Shown here piece by piece: positions 34,770-43,923 of a DNA stretch of 64,000 nucleotides. Location: assembly GCA_016208105.1 (NCBI GenBank), contig JACQYS010000001.1, positions 108,182-172,181 of the forward strand, written 5' to 3'. The position numbers were made by a program, and so were the translations under genes. The DNA is from Desulfovibrio sp. Lineage in GTDB: Bacteria; Desulfobacterota; Desulfovibrionia; Desulfovibrionales; Desulfovibrionaceae. Every line of letters starts with the position of its first letter. The first letter of the stretch is position 1. The notes beneath the pieces were generated by a model. The model was given only the letters and a program-made list of their open reading frames with translations. It was not told the origin of the DNA and ran no database searches.

Positions 34770-37025
34770 CTACCTTGAAGGGATTTTCATCTGGACCTTG
34801 CCGAGCAGATCTGCCGCGTCCTTATACCCCGGGTAACGCTCCACCACTTGGCGCAAAACCTGCGCCGCGCCGCTTAGGTCTCCGGAGCGGTCCAGGAAGA
34901 AGGCGTAGGTATAGGCGTATTTGGGCATGTCCGGACGCAGTTCGGCGGCCTTGCGGGAATAGGGGAGGGCTTCGCCTAGACGGTCACTGGCCATTAGCAC
35001 GCCCAGGTTGTATGCCGCCTGGGCCATTTGGGGATCGGCCGCGAAAGCCTTCTTGAGAAAAAGCTCGGCCCCTTGGGTGTCGTTTCGCTCAGCCCTCAAA
35101 AGCCCCATGTTGAAGTTGGCCGCCGCGTTGTCAGGGGCCGTTGTCAGCGCCTTGGCGAGCGAGTCTTCGGCCTTTTTCGCATCGCCCAGGCGGGCGAAGG
35201 CCATGGACTGGTTCACCATGGCCAGCACCGCCCGGGGCTCACGCGCCAGGGCCGTGTCGTAGGAAGCCACAGCCTGTGCAAACTCCTTGCGGCCAAGGTG
35301 ATAGTTGCCCATGTTGTAGTGGGAGGACCATTGGTCCTGGCGTGTGGAGAGCGAGGCGAGATACTCCGTGTTGGCGCTGTCAACGCTCAGCTTTTCTTTC
35401 TCGCTTAACTTGACGTCAGGATACCCGGCCAGGGATGCGGCGGCGCGTACGCGCACCAGCCTGTATTCGTCGCCGGTTGCCGCCACCAGGGCCTGCAAGG
35501 CCTCAGGCGTGGGCACGTGCTGCAGGGCGGTGGCAGCCGCGGAACGCACCAGCGGCGACGGGTCCTTCATGGCCTTGTAGAGGGTTGAAGGAACGCGTGC
35601 GTCCCCGGAAGAGGGCACCAGCCTGACAAGCGAGGCGGCGAACACTTCATCGCGGTCTTTTCTGGCAATGTACTCGAGCATGGCCGTCAACTGCTTCCAG
35701 TCCCGCTTACGCGCCCCGTCGATGAGCGCCGCCCGTTCCATAAGCGGCGCCTGGTAGTCCCGTGGCCGCCATTCGCGTACCTGTTTGTCCGCCCAGGCGG
35801 CGTCCTTGTCCGTGTGGCAGAGGGTGCAGGCGTTGGGGGAATTGTAAGCCAGGGTCGCCTGGGGGGTAGGCGGCAGCATGGAGTGGTCGGTGCGGTTCAT
35901 CCTGGCGAAAGAGGTGGTCGGCATATGGCAGGAAATGCATTTGCTGGCCGGGCTGCCTTCCTTGTGGCGGGTGTGGTCCGAGGCGTTTTTTACGCGGTCC
36001 TCGTGGCAGGGCAGGCAGGCGTTGTTGGCCTTGTCCGGGTCTTTGAAGCGGTAGCGGCCGCTGGAGGTGTGGCAGGTGACGCAGTTGATCTGCCCGGCCT
36101 TGGCGCACGGGCTCATGAGCCAGGACGTGTAGGTGTAGTTCTCCCCCAGGTCGCGGCCGTCGGGGTAGAAGTCCGGGTCCTCCAGGGCGACCAGGTCGTA
36201 GTGGTCGAAGAATCGCTCCCCAGGCTTGTACTCGGCCGTGAGCGGGGACATCTTGGCGTGGCAGCCTGAACAGGTGGCGTTGTGCTGCTCCGGGGTGAAT
36301 TGCTTCACGCTTATTATTTTCATGTCTTTGGGCGGCTGGCCCTTGGGCGCCGCCAACATGACCCGGTTGTGCTCGGCCGATGGCCCGTGGCAGGTTTCGC
36401 AGTTTATGCCCGCCTCTTTCCAGGTGGTCCTGTAGGTGTCTGTCTTGGGGTCGTAATTCGTCGAAAGCTGACTGACGTGGCAGCTGTAGCAGGAGGTATT
36501 GAACGTATAGGCTTGGTCCTGCCAGCTTATCGCCTGTTCGCCGTTTGCCCCGGGAAAGTGGCGCACGCCGCTGGCGGCGGTGTCGAACCAGGCTTTCTTG
36601 TTCACGTCATAGGCTAACGGCAGGGTTTGGAACCGGCCTTTGGGGAAAGGCGTCAGGAAGTAGTAGACGTTCTTGCCGCCCAGGACGTGTTCGATTGTGT
36701 AGAGCTTCGTCCCCTTTGGCCCTGTTTCCGAGACCACCCCCTTGGCAAGGTCGGCCTGGTACTTCAACTGGCCGATCCGTATGCTGTCCTGCTGGGGGGT
36801 AAGCTGGGTCTTGGCGAACGCGGCGGTGTAGGGTTGCATGGCCAGGCCGTGGCGGGAGGTGGACCACAGCGAGTAGAACTTCTCGTGGCACTGCTTGCAG
36901 CTTTGGGAGCCGGCATATCCTTGCTGCGAAGCGGCCGTTCTGGAAACGGTTTTCGCGAAGCCGTCCTCGAAAGGTGATAAGACCGCTGCCGTCAACACGA
37001 GTGTGAACAGAAATCTCGCGAACAT
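34770..37025 (-). CDS. octaheme c-type cytochrome with HEAT and TPR repeats
   Basis: A 751-residue exported protein with a signal peptide (about 1-24). Eight CxxCH haem sites lie at about residues 43-47, 179-183, 209-213, 252-256, 315-319, 337-341, 363-367 and 400-404. Residues about 440-560 look HEAT-like (PSPLVRSAAATALQHVPTPEAL). About 575-745 are TPR repeats (YNMGNYHLGRKEFAQAVASYDTAL; NFNMGLLRAERNDTQGAELFLKKAF). The haem part resembles the cytochrome c554/multihaem CxxCH family. It is probably periplasmic or surface-exposed, carrying electrons while the repeats hold a partner. It is transcribed alone, between the type I and Mla operons. Confidence 0.88.
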   Translation of the reverse strand: MFARFLFTLVLTAAVLSPFEDGFAKTVSRTAASQQGYAGSQSCKQCHEKFYSLWSTSRHGLAMQPYTAAFAKTQLTPQQDSIRIGQLKYQADLAKGVVSETGPKGTKLYTIEHVLGGKNVYYFLTPFPKGRFQTLPLAYDVNKKAWFDTAASGVRHFPGANGEQAISWQDQAYTFNTSCYSCHVSQLSTNYDPKTDTYRTTWKEAGINCETCHGPSAEHNRVMLAAPKGQPPKDMKIISVKQFTPEQHNATCSGCHAKMSPLTAEYKPGERFFDHYDLVALEDPDFYPDGRDLGENYTYTSWLMSPCAKAGQINCVTCHTSSGRYRFKDPDKANNACLPCHEDRVKNASDHTRHKEGSPASKCISCHMPTTSFARMNRTDHSMLPPTPQATLAYNSPNACTLCHTDKDAAWADKQVREWRPRDYQAPLMERAALIDGARKRDWKQLTAMLEYIARKDRDEVFAASLVRLVPSSGDARVPSTLYKAMKDPSPLVRSAAATALQHVPTPEALQALVAATGDEYRLVRVRAAASLAGYPDVKLSEKEKLSVDSANTEYLASLSTRQDQWSSHYNMGNYHLGRKEFAQAVASYDTALAREPRAVLAMVNQSMAFARLGDAKKAEDSLAKALTTAPDNAAANFNMGLLRAERNDTQGAELFLKKAFAADPQMAQAAYNLGVLMASDRLGEALPYSRKAAELRPDMPKYAYTYAFFLDRSGDLSGAAQVLRQVVERYPGYKDAADLLGKVQMKIPSR

Positions 37026-37297
37026 GCTTCCCTCTCCTGGCTGGTGAACGAATTGCCTTGCGCGGTGTCATAAGCTCACTGCCCCCGCGCTGACAATGAG
37101 AGGGAATTGACTTCACATCCAAATACCTTCAATCCTTGCCAGCTACTTTTGTTTGCCGGTCGTCATTTTCGGCATGTAGTTCCCCAAATGAATGGTCAGT
37201 GGAAAAGAGACGGGTTGAGCAATTCGGTGCGAAGCCCTAGTGGTAGAGGGTCTTGCCCAAGAATTGTCCGCAAACATTTTGATCCGGATATCCAAGG

Positions 37298-38455
37298 ATG
37301 GCTGGCTCCAGTATGATTTCTCAGGCCGACCCGAAAGCCACCTGCCAGGTTTCCCTGACAAAGGGTACGCTGCTCGTTGCGTTCGCGGGGGCCTGGGGCA
37401 TGTGCTCGGCGGTGCCGGATGCCAAAGAGGCGCTCCGGACTCTGGCGGGCCCTCCTCGGCCAACGAGCCTTTGCTTCGACTCGTCCGGGCTCACGCATTG
37501 GGACAGCAGGTTTTTGGTCTTCTGCAGGTCGCTTCTGGCCGTGGCCCGCGAGACCGGCGTTGCCGTGGACCTTGCCGGCCTGCCCGAAGGAGCCAAGGGA
37601 CTGCTTGATCTTGCGGAAAAGGTTCCGGAGCGCAAAGGCGCTGCGGCAGGCAAGAGAAGCGAACCTCTGCTTGCGCACGTGGGCAATTGGTGCATCGAAG
37701 CCTGGCGGGGCCTGCCGGACATTGTGGAGTTCATCGGGGATGTCACCCTCGCCTGCCTGAAACTGGTTCGTGGCAAGGCGGTGTTCCAGGCGTCCGGATT
37801 CGTCGGGCTCATGCATCAGGTGGGCGTGGAAGCCCTGCCCATTGTTTCTCTTATTAGCCTCCTGGTCGGGCTCATTCTGGCCTTTGTGGCCTCCATCCAG
37901 CTGCTCCAGTTCGGGGCGCAAATATACGTCTCCACCATAGTGGGCATTTCCATGATCCGGGTCATGGGCGCGATCATGACCGGCATCATCATGGCCGGGC
38001 GCACCGGGGCCGCCTTTGCGGCGGAGATCGGCACCATGCAGGTCAACGAGGAGATCGACGCCCTGCGAACCTTCGGGTTCTCGCCCACTGAGTTTTTGGT
38101 TTTGCCGCGCATGCTGGCCCTGGTGCTCATGATGCCGCTTTTGTGCATTTACGCCGACCTCATGGGCTGCCTGGGCGGACTCATCGTGGGCGTGGGCATG
38201 CTTGGCATAAACCCGCTTCAATACCTGACGCAGACGTTCAATTCGATACCTCTGGTCAATGTGTTCATCGGGCTGGTGCACAGCCTAGTGTTCGGGGTGC
38301 TTATCGCCCTGGCCGGGTGTTACCGGGGCATGCGCTGCGGGCGAAGTGCCATGGCCGTGGGCCAGGCCACCACCTCGGCCGTGGTGACCGGCATCCTGAG
38401 CATCGTCATCGCCACGGCCATCATCACCTGGCTGTGCAACATCCTGGGCGTGTGA
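37298..38455 (+). CDS. mlaE: MlaE-type ABC permease with N-terminal STAS domain
   Basis: A 385-residue inner-membrane permease of the MCE phospholipid-transport systems. Residues about 15-115 form a STAS-like domain (LCFDSSGLTHWDSRFLVF). The MlaE core follows from about 165 with the family signatures ISLLVGLILAFVASIQL, GAIMTGIIMAGRTGAAFAAEIGTM and EEIDALRTFGFSP. ATG 37298 is used; ATG 37313 is an alternative because the nearest Shine-Dalgarno is poor. It begins a four- or five-gene operon with the ATPase, MCE protein and auxiliary lipoprotein. Confidence 0.9.
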   Translation: MAGSSMISQADPKATCQVSLTKGTLLVAFAGAWGMCSAVPDAKEALRTLAGPPRPTSLCFDSSGLTHWDSRFLVFCRSLLAVARETGVAVDLAGLPEGAKGLLDLAEKVPERKGAAAGKRSEPLLAHVGNWCIEAWRGLPDIVEFIGDVTLACLKLVRGKAVFQASGFVGLMHQVGVEALPIVSLISLLVGLILAFVASIQLLQFGAQIYVSTIVGISMIRVMGAIMTGIIMAGRTGAAFAAEIGTMQVNEEIDALRTFGFSPTEFLVLPRMLALVLMMPLLCIYADLMGCLGGLIVGVGMLGINPLQYLTQTFNSIPLVNVFIGLVHSLVFGVLIALAGCYRGMRCGRSAMAVGQATTSAVVTGILSIVIATAIITWLCNILGV

Positions 38456-38461
38456 GGAACT

Positions 38462-39232
38462 GTGACGGATTTGCTTGTCGATTCCCCTAAACCGCGCATA
38501 ACCGTAAACGGCTTGACCATGGCCTATGGCGATTTCGTGCTCATGCGCGATCTCACCTTCACCATCGACCAGGGGGACATCTTCATCATCATGGGTGGCA
38601 GCGGCTGCGGCAAAAGTACCTTGCTGCGGGTGCTGGTCGGGCTCAAACAGCCCGCCGCTGGCAAGGTGTTCTACAAAGACAAGAGCCTGTGGGACAGTGA
38701 CGAGAAAACCCGGCTCGATCTCATTCGCGGCACAGGGCTTCTGTTCCAGAGCGGGGCGCTTTTTAGTTCCATGACCCTGGCGGAGAACATCTCCCTGCCG
38801 CTGAAGGAGTACACATGTCTGTCTCATAACGAGATACGCGACATGGCCAGGTTCAAGCTCGCCCTGGTGGGACTGGCCGGATTCGAAGACTACTATCCGT
38901 CCCAGATAAGTGGCGGCATGTGCAAGCGGGCCGGACTGGCCAGGGCCATGGCCCTGGACCCGGACATACTGTTCTTCGACGAACCCTCGGCCGGTCTGGA
39001 CCCGGTGAGCGCGCGCCTGCTGGACGATCTGATTCTGGAACTGCGCGACAGCCTCAAGGCCACCTTCGTGGTGGTTACCCACGAGCTGGCCAGCATTTTC
39101 GCCATCGGCAACAATTCCGTCTTTCTGGATGTGGACAGGCGAACCATGACCGCCACCGGCGATCCCAAACACCTGTTGGAGAATTCCGACGATCCGGCCC
39201 TGCGGCATTTTTTGACCCGGGGCCAGGAGTAG
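38462..39232 (+). CDS. mlaF: MlaF-type ABC transporter ATPase
   Basis: A 256-residue ATPase starting at GTG 38462 (GAGGAA upstream). It has Walker A GGSGCGKST, a Q-loop (LFQSGALFS), signature SGGMCKRAGLARA and Walker B DILFFDEPSAGLDP, followed by VVTHEL. The signature SGGMxKRxxLARA is characteristic of MlaF. It powers lipid movement through the MlaE permease encoded just upstream (6 bp away). Confidence 0.93.
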   Translation: MTDLLVDSPKPRITVNGLTMAYGDFVLMRDLTFTIDQGDIFIIMGGSGCGKSTLLRVLVGLKQPAAGKVFYKDKSLWDSDEKTRLDLIRGTGLLFQSGALFSSMTLAENISLPLKEYTCLSHNEIRDMARFKLALVGLAGFEDYYPSQISGGMCKRAGLARAMALDPDILFFDEPSAGLDPVSARLLDDLILELRDSLKATFVVVTHELASIFAIGNNSVFLDVDRRTMTATGDPKHLLENSDDPALRHFLTRGQE

Positions 39233-39256
39233 GCAAGAATAAGAGGAGCTTTGGCC

Positions 39257-40267
39257 GTGAGCACTGCATCGAACAAAACCATGATCGGCCTTTTCGTGCT
39301 GGGCGCAGCGGCATTGATGGTGGCCGCGTTGGCCGCTTTCGGCTCCGGCATGTTTTTCACGAAACAATACCAGTGCATCATGTTCTTCGACGGGGCGGTC
39401 ACGGGCCTGGACCTGGGCTCGCCGGTGCTCTTTAGGGGAGTTCCCATAGGCGCGGTCAAGGACATACGCATCGAAGCCAACCCGGAGAAATTGAAGTTCT
39501 CCATCCCGGTGGTGGTTGAGATAACCGGCGGCAAGCTGAAACTTGGCGGCATCGCAAAAAACAACAAAGAGCAAACGCTCCTGAGCGCAACCAATAAAAG
39601 CCCGGAAGAACTCATAAAAACCCTGTCCGATCATGGGCTTCGCGCGCAACTCGTGACCCAGAGCTTCGTCACCGGACAGTTGGCCATCGCCCTTGATCTG
39701 CGGCCTGACACGCCCGTAAAGCTCCATGGGGGCGAAAATCTACCTGAAATACCCACGATTCCTTCGGAATTCGAGGAGTTCACCCAGACGTTGAAGACCC
39801 TGCCCTTAAAGGAGCTGGTCTCTCGCCTTATCGGGGCGGTGGGCGGCATCGAGAACCTGGTGAACTCGCCGCAATCCGCCCAGATTCCGGGTAAGATCGA
39901 CTCGGCCCTGACCAACGCCAACCAGCTCATGGCCGACATGAGAACCAGGATGGACACCCTGGCGAAGAGTCTCGACCAGGCTGTGCAGAACTATAGTGAT
40001 CTGGCCGGGAACCTCGACCAGCGCACCGAGAAGCTCTCGGGGAATGCCCGCAAATCCTTGGAAATGCTTGATGCCACTTTGGCGGAAGGCAGGTCTGCCC
40101 TGGCCAAGTTCCAGAAGGTCGTCAATCCGGAGTCGGCTTCGGTCACGGAGTTGAACAGGGCCATGGCGGAGATCGCCCAGGCGGCCAAGTCGATCAGGGC
40201 CCTGGCAGACTATCTTGAACGCCACCCCGAAGCGCTTATTCAGGGCAAGGGAAGCAACAGGAGATAA
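39257..40267 (+). CDS. mlaD: MCE-domain lipid-binding protein, MlaD-like
   Basis: A 336-residue protein anchored by one N-terminal helix (about 8-30). GTG 39257 is chosen because AGAGGAG lies 8 nt upstream; the TTG at 39251 is too close. The MCE domain spans about 36-115 (FFDGAVTGLDLGSPVLFRGVPIGAVKDI). The rest is a long helical region (about 190-325) suited to forming a tunnel or needle, as in the longer MCE proteins. It carries lipid between the membranes with MlaE and MlaF. Confidence 0.9.
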   Translation: MSTASNKTMIGLFVLGAAALMVAALAAFGSGMFFTKQYQCIMFFDGAVTGLDLGSPVLFRGVPIGAVKDIRIEANPEKLKFSIPVVVEITGGKLKLGGIAKNNKEQTLLSATNKSPEELIKTLSDHGLRAQLVTQSFVTGQLAIALDLRPDTPVKLHGGENLPEIPTIPSEFEEFTQTLKTLPLKELVSRLIGAVGGIENLVNSPQSAQIPGKIDSALTNANQLMADMRTRMDTLAKSLDQAVQNYSDLAGNLDQRTEKLSGNARKSLEMLDATLAEGRSALAKFQKVVNPESASVTELNRAMAEIAQAAKSIRALADYLERHPEALIQGKGSNRR

Positions 40268-40270
40268 CCA

Positions 40271-40882
40271 ATGTTCCAGACAAAACCGTTCGCTAAGCTT
40301 TTGACCGTGTGCATGGCGTTGGCGCTGCCCATGCTGTCCGCTTGCGGCAAGAGCGCCCCGGTTCGCTTCTATTCCCTGGCCTCGGATTCCCTGGCCGAGC
40401 AGGCAACCAAGGACCCGAAAACCCCATGCATCGCCCTTGGCGTTGGGCCTGTTGATTTCCCGGCCTATCTGGACCGTACGCAGATAGTGACCCGCGGAGA
40501 TGCGAACAGAATGAATCTGTCGGAGTTCGACCAATGGATCGAACCCGTTCAGGCAAACTTCACCTCCGCGCTCATGGACGCCCTTGTAAGCCATGTGTGC
40601 GCCAAACCCCTGGTGGGCTTCCCCTGGCCAGGCGGTGTTCGCCCCGACCGCCAGATAGCCGTCCAGGTCCGGGAATTCGACGGCAAGCTCGGGCGCGAGG
40701 CGGTTCTGCGCGCCGACTGGTCCGTGATCGACAAGGATGGGAAGGTGCTTGTCTGGAAGAGCACAATGCTTCGGGAAGCATGCTCCGGGATGGATTACGG
40801 CCCGCTGGTGGCGGCCCAAAGCCGCCTTGTGGGACGGCTCGCACAGGAAATAGCCCAGGCCATCTCGGGGTTGCCGCAATAG
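40271..40882 (+). CDS. ABC-type transport auxiliary lipoprotein (PqiC-like)
   Basis: A 203-residue lipoprotein with lipobox L-S-A-C (about Cys25). The family start VRFYSLAS, the middle block LGVGPVDFPAYLDRTQIVTR, SEFDQWIEPVQANFTSAL and the C-terminal region match the ABC_trans_aux lipoproteins that accompany MCE transporters. It lies 3 bp after mlaD and is likely attached to the outer membrane. Confidence 0.85.
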   Translation: MFQTKPFAKLLTVCMALALPMLSACGKSAPVRFYSLASDSLAEQATKDPKTPCIALGVGPVDFPAYLDRTQIVTRGDANRMNLSEFDQWIEPVQANFTSALMDALVSHVCAKPLVGFPWPGGVRPDRQIAVQVREFDGKLGREAVLRADWSVIDKDGKVLVWKSTMLREACSGMDYGPLVAAQSRLVGRLAQEIAQAISGLPQ

Positions 40883-40960
40883 GCCGATGCTTGGTATGGT
40901 GCTTTCGCAAGTTCCTTATATGCAATGGAAAAAGTGCGTACTAACCTGACGGGGTACAAA

Positions 40961-41353
40961 ATGAACAAGTTTTCCAGGCTATGCAGCGTGGCGCTGCTTT
41001 TTGCGGTCTGCATCTTCGTGACTGAAGTTCTGGCCGCAGACGCGCAGGGCAAATGGATCCGCTACGGCAAGAATACGGTGAACGCCAACCAGCATGCCAT
41101 GGTGAGCCTGCTCAATCCTATCGCCGATGCTGACGAGGCCAAGGTCGCGGCGATGATCAAGGAGGCGAACGGTCCGATTTCCCTGACCATCGCCGTGCAG
41201 TTCTCCCAGCCGGCTCTCTCCTTTTATACGGTGAACACCAGGGTGAGCGATCCCAAGGTCGCGGTCGAGGCCTCGAAAAAGGCCAACGAGATGTACAAGG
41301 CTATTCAGAAGTTCCTGAAATCCAACGAGACGTACCTGGATTTGGGGGATTAG
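40961..41353 (+). CDS. small secreted protein of unknown function
   Basis: A 130-residue protein with a clear signal peptide (KFSRLCSVALLFAVCIFVTEVLA, cleaved near LAA-DA). ATG 40961 is preferred to 40925 because it directly precedes the signal and follows GGGGT. The mature part is short, soluble and mixed in structure, with no motif I recognise. It follows the Mla-type operon by 78 bp and ends before a strong terminator, so it may be co-transcribed with it. Confidence 0.6.
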   Translation: MNKFSRLCSVALLFAVCIFVTEVLAADAQGKWIRYGKNTVNANQHAMVSLLNPIADADEAKVAAMIKEANGPISLTIAVQFSQPALSFYTVNTRVSDPKVAVEASKKANEMYKAIQKFLKSNETYLDLGD

Positions 41354-41391
41354 GATACGATAGCAGGACCCAAAGTTCGACAGATTGTGTA

Positions 41392-41430
41392 AGCCCTTGA
41401 ATTAAATTCATTCAGGGGCTTTTTTATTTT
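41392..41430 (+). terminator. rho-independent terminator
   Basis: An 11-bp stem (AGCCCTTGAAT at 41392-41402, ATTCAGGGGCT at 41410-41420, one G-T pair) with a 7-nt loop runs into TTTTTATTTT. It ends the Mla-type operon or its last small gene. Confidence 0.9.
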
Positions 41431-41477
41431 CCATGCGCTTAAGCAAAGGCTTGCAGGTTTGCTTGGGGCAGGCAGAT

Positions 41478-42251
41478 ATGCAGTGGGTACGGAGCAATCG
41501 ATTCGTGAAGCACGTGTTCGTTTTCCTCTTTGTCCTGGGTGCTCTTTGTGAAGCCAGCGGCGTTGGAGCTCAGGACATCAGGCCGGTCTTCGATGGGCGG
41601 TTGCAGCTCAAGCCCTCCGTACTTTCGGCTTCGGAGTCGGTTCTCTTCAAGAGCGAGGTTCTGCCCGCGGCCAGGAAATACTGGCAGGGTCAGGACGAGT
41701 TTGCGAGTTGCATGGTGGAGGACCCCCGCGCCCTGGATGTTGCCAAGGGTTCCTTCACCCGGGCGGGTTCCAGCCAGCGGGCGCTCTTGTACAGGTATTG
41801 CGAGACCGGCCACGCCATGGCGTTAAACGGCATAGCCGTCATCGAGAACGAACGGGTGGTGGCTCATGTTCTCTATGCTGGGGGGTGGGACAACGCCATC
41901 GGGACCATGCCGGACTTGAACGGCGATGGTTTGTCGGAGTTGGTTCTGGCCTCAGGCGGGACCAACATGGGCCAAACATGGAAGTCCATGGCTATCATCG
42001 GGATGAATGGGGGCGGGGTGACCCCGTTTGGGCGCACGCAAACCTATCTCGACACCTGCGGAACCGGCCAGAAAGACGGCAAAGCCCAGGCCTGGAGGCT
42101 TTCAGTCAAGGCTGGTGCTCCTCCGGTGTTTTTCCGGGAGAGCTTCGTGAATACCGGAGCATGCCAGGGTGCGGGCGACTGGAAAAAGGCGCAATCCGCC
42201 GTGAAAGTTGCCCTTGAGCCGGACGAGACCGAATACAACCTGATCAAGTAA
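41478..42251 (+). CDS. secreted protein with EF-hand/FG-GAP-like loop, function unknown
   Basis: A 257-residue exported protein. ATG 41478 is preferred because it starts at the signal helix (VFVFLFVLGALCEASGVGAQ); the ATG at 41433 overlaps the terminator. The mature part has four Cys residues and a DLNGDGLSELV loop like a calcium-binding or FG-GAP repeat. Repeats are not obvious elsewhere. It lies 64 bp before the RCC1-repeat gene in the same direction. No function is assigned. Confidence 0.6.
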   Translation: MQWVRSNRFVKHVFVFLFVLGALCEASGVGAQDIRPVFDGRLQLKPSVLSASESVLFKSEVLPAARKYWQGQDEFASCMVEDPRALDVAKGSFTRAGSSQRALLYRYCETGHAMALNGIAVIENERVVAHVLYAGGWDNAIGTMPDLNGDGLSELVLASGGTNMGQTWKSMAIIGMNGGGVTPFGRTQTYLDTCGTGQKDGKAQAWRLSVKAGAPPVFFRESFVNTGACQGAGDWKKAQSAVKVALEPDETEYNLIK

Positions 42252-42315
42252 CCAGGCCATCGGGATGGCGTCTTTTGCTTGCCCGGCAACGGCAGCAGAT
42301 AAAGGAGTTGGCGAG

Positions 42316-43923
42316 ATGGCGTTTATTTCTCTTGCAGTTCTGCGCGTCAACCGACTGTTGCTGGCCATTCTCGAACTGGCCTTGCTGACGTTGGTCATCT
42401 GTTCGCCAGCTCTTGGGCAGGCAACTGCGGCCAAACTGGCCACGGGCGAAGGCCACGGTGCCTGGCTCAAGCCGGACGGCACAGTGTGGACCTGGGGCTC
42501 GAATCGCTACGGCCAGCTGGGGAGAAACGGCGATGATTCCAACTCGCCCATGCGGGTCCCTGGGCTCTCCGGGGTCAGGGACGTGGCCTGCGGGGCCAAT
42601 TCCACGTTTGCGGTCCTTGGCGACGGCAGGGTGATGGCCTTTGGCCAGAACGAGTATGGGCAACTGGGCAACGGGGAGGTGAAAGGAAGTTTTGACCCTC
42701 TCCTGGTTCCGGGCTTGAACAACGTGCTGGCCGTGGCCTCCGCTCATCGATCAACCCTGGCCCTGACCTCGGATGGCACGGTCTGGGAATGGGGCGACGA
42801 TTCCAAGGGGTCGCTTCCCAAACAGGTGGAGGGCCTGGAAGGGGTAGTTGCCGTGGCACGGGCGGAGGCCCACAGCGTGGCGTTGAAAAAGGACGGCACC
42901 GTGTGGGTATGGGGCATGTACCACGGGGCCGGGGACCTGGGGAACGGCTGTTACGGATGCGCCGGTGACCCCATACGGGTGCCTGATCTTTCCGAGGTTG
43001 CGGCAATAGCCGCGGGCTATCAGTTGACAGTGGCGCTCAAAAAGGACGGCACCGTCTGGACCATAGGCTACGGCGAGGCCGGGCAACTGGGCGACGGAAC
43101 CAGACGGAGCGTGAGCAGGCCGGGCAAGGTGAGCGGGCTCGCCGGTGTGAAGGCCATCGCTGCCGGATACATGCATGTCCTGGCCTTGAAGGGAGACGGA
43201 ACGGTCTGGGCCTGGGGCGACAACCATTACGGGGAACTGGGAAACCAAAGCTTTAACTTCTCTGCGAAAGACATAAAGCCCGAGAATCATCCCAAACCCG
43301 TTCGTTGCGGGACGCTGTCCAGCGTCGTGGCCATAGCGGCGGGGGGCAAGCATAGCTTTGCCCTTACGGACAAAGGGAAACTGTTCGGCTTTGGCGACAA
43401 CGGGGCGGGCGTGCTGGGTACGGACCCTGAAAGCATGAGCCAGGCGGACGCGCCCATGGAGATCGGCAAGTCAGTGCCCGAGCCATGCCAGGTGTTATTT
43501 TCCTGCCAGACCGCCTCTGGCAAGTATATCCAAATCTGCGGCGAGCAGGACAAAAGCGATGTGGAAAAATGGAGCGGGATCACCTACCGGTTCGGCCCTG
43601 TCAACGGTGCGCCTGAACTTGTCTACCCCAAGGAACCGGACAAGGGGCGGGCATCTCTCTACTTCTCCCATGCGGAAGCTGGCGGCGACTACCAGGTGAA
43701 TGTGCGTTTTGTGAATGGCAATTACACCTACCGCGTCTTTTCGAGCTCCATGAGCGGGGCCGGAGTCCTGGTGGAGGATGGCTCGGGCAAGAGGATAGCC
43801 ACGGTGAAGTGCATCGAGCGGCCCGAGCTCTATGCGTATTACCTGTGGAAATCGCTCCCATGCGATCAGAAAAACATCCACGGGACGGCCGCGTGCCAGG
43901 AAAAGCCCTACCAGGGAAGATAG
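42316..43923 (+). CDS. secreted RCC1-repeat beta-propeller protein with C-terminal Cys domain
   Basis: A 535-residue protein with a signal helix (about 10-34); ATG 42316 follows AAGGAG. Seven RCC1 repeats (about 40-390) each end in a W-x-W-G or F-G motif followed by a YGQLG-like turn (for example WTWGSNRYGQLG, WAWGDNHYGELG), enough for one complete seven-bladed propeller. The C-terminal 140 residues begin with LFSCQTASGKYIQICG and are a separate, cysteine-containing domain. RCC1 propellers bind proteins or ligands. A surface or periplasmic binding role is likely but not specified. Confidence 0.82.
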   Translation: MAFISLAVLRVNRLLLAILELALLTLVICSPALGQATAAKLATGEGHGAWLKPDGTVWTWGSNRYGQLGRNGDDSNSPMRVPGLSGVRDVACGANSTFAVLGDGRVMAFGQNEYGQLGNGEVKGSFDPLLVPGLNNVLAVASAHRSTLALTSDGTVWEWGDDSKGSLPKQVEGLEGVVAVARAEAHSVALKKDGTVWVWGMYHGAGDLGNGCYGCAGDPIRVPDLSEVAAIAAGYQLTVALKKDGTVWTIGYGEAGQLGDGTRRSVSRPGKVSGLAGVKAIAAGYMHVLALKGDGTVWAWGDNHYGELGNQSFNFSAKDIKPENHPKPVRCGTLSSVVAIAAGGKHSFALTDKGKLFGFGDNGAGVLGTDPESMSQADAPMEIGKSVPEPCQVLFSCQTASGKYIQICGEQDKSDVEKWSGITYRFGPVNGAPELVYPKEPDKGRASLYFSHAEAGGDYQVNVRFVNGNYTYRVFSSSMSGAGVLVEDGSGKRIATVKCIERPELYAYYLWKSLPCDQKNIHGTAACQEKPYQGR

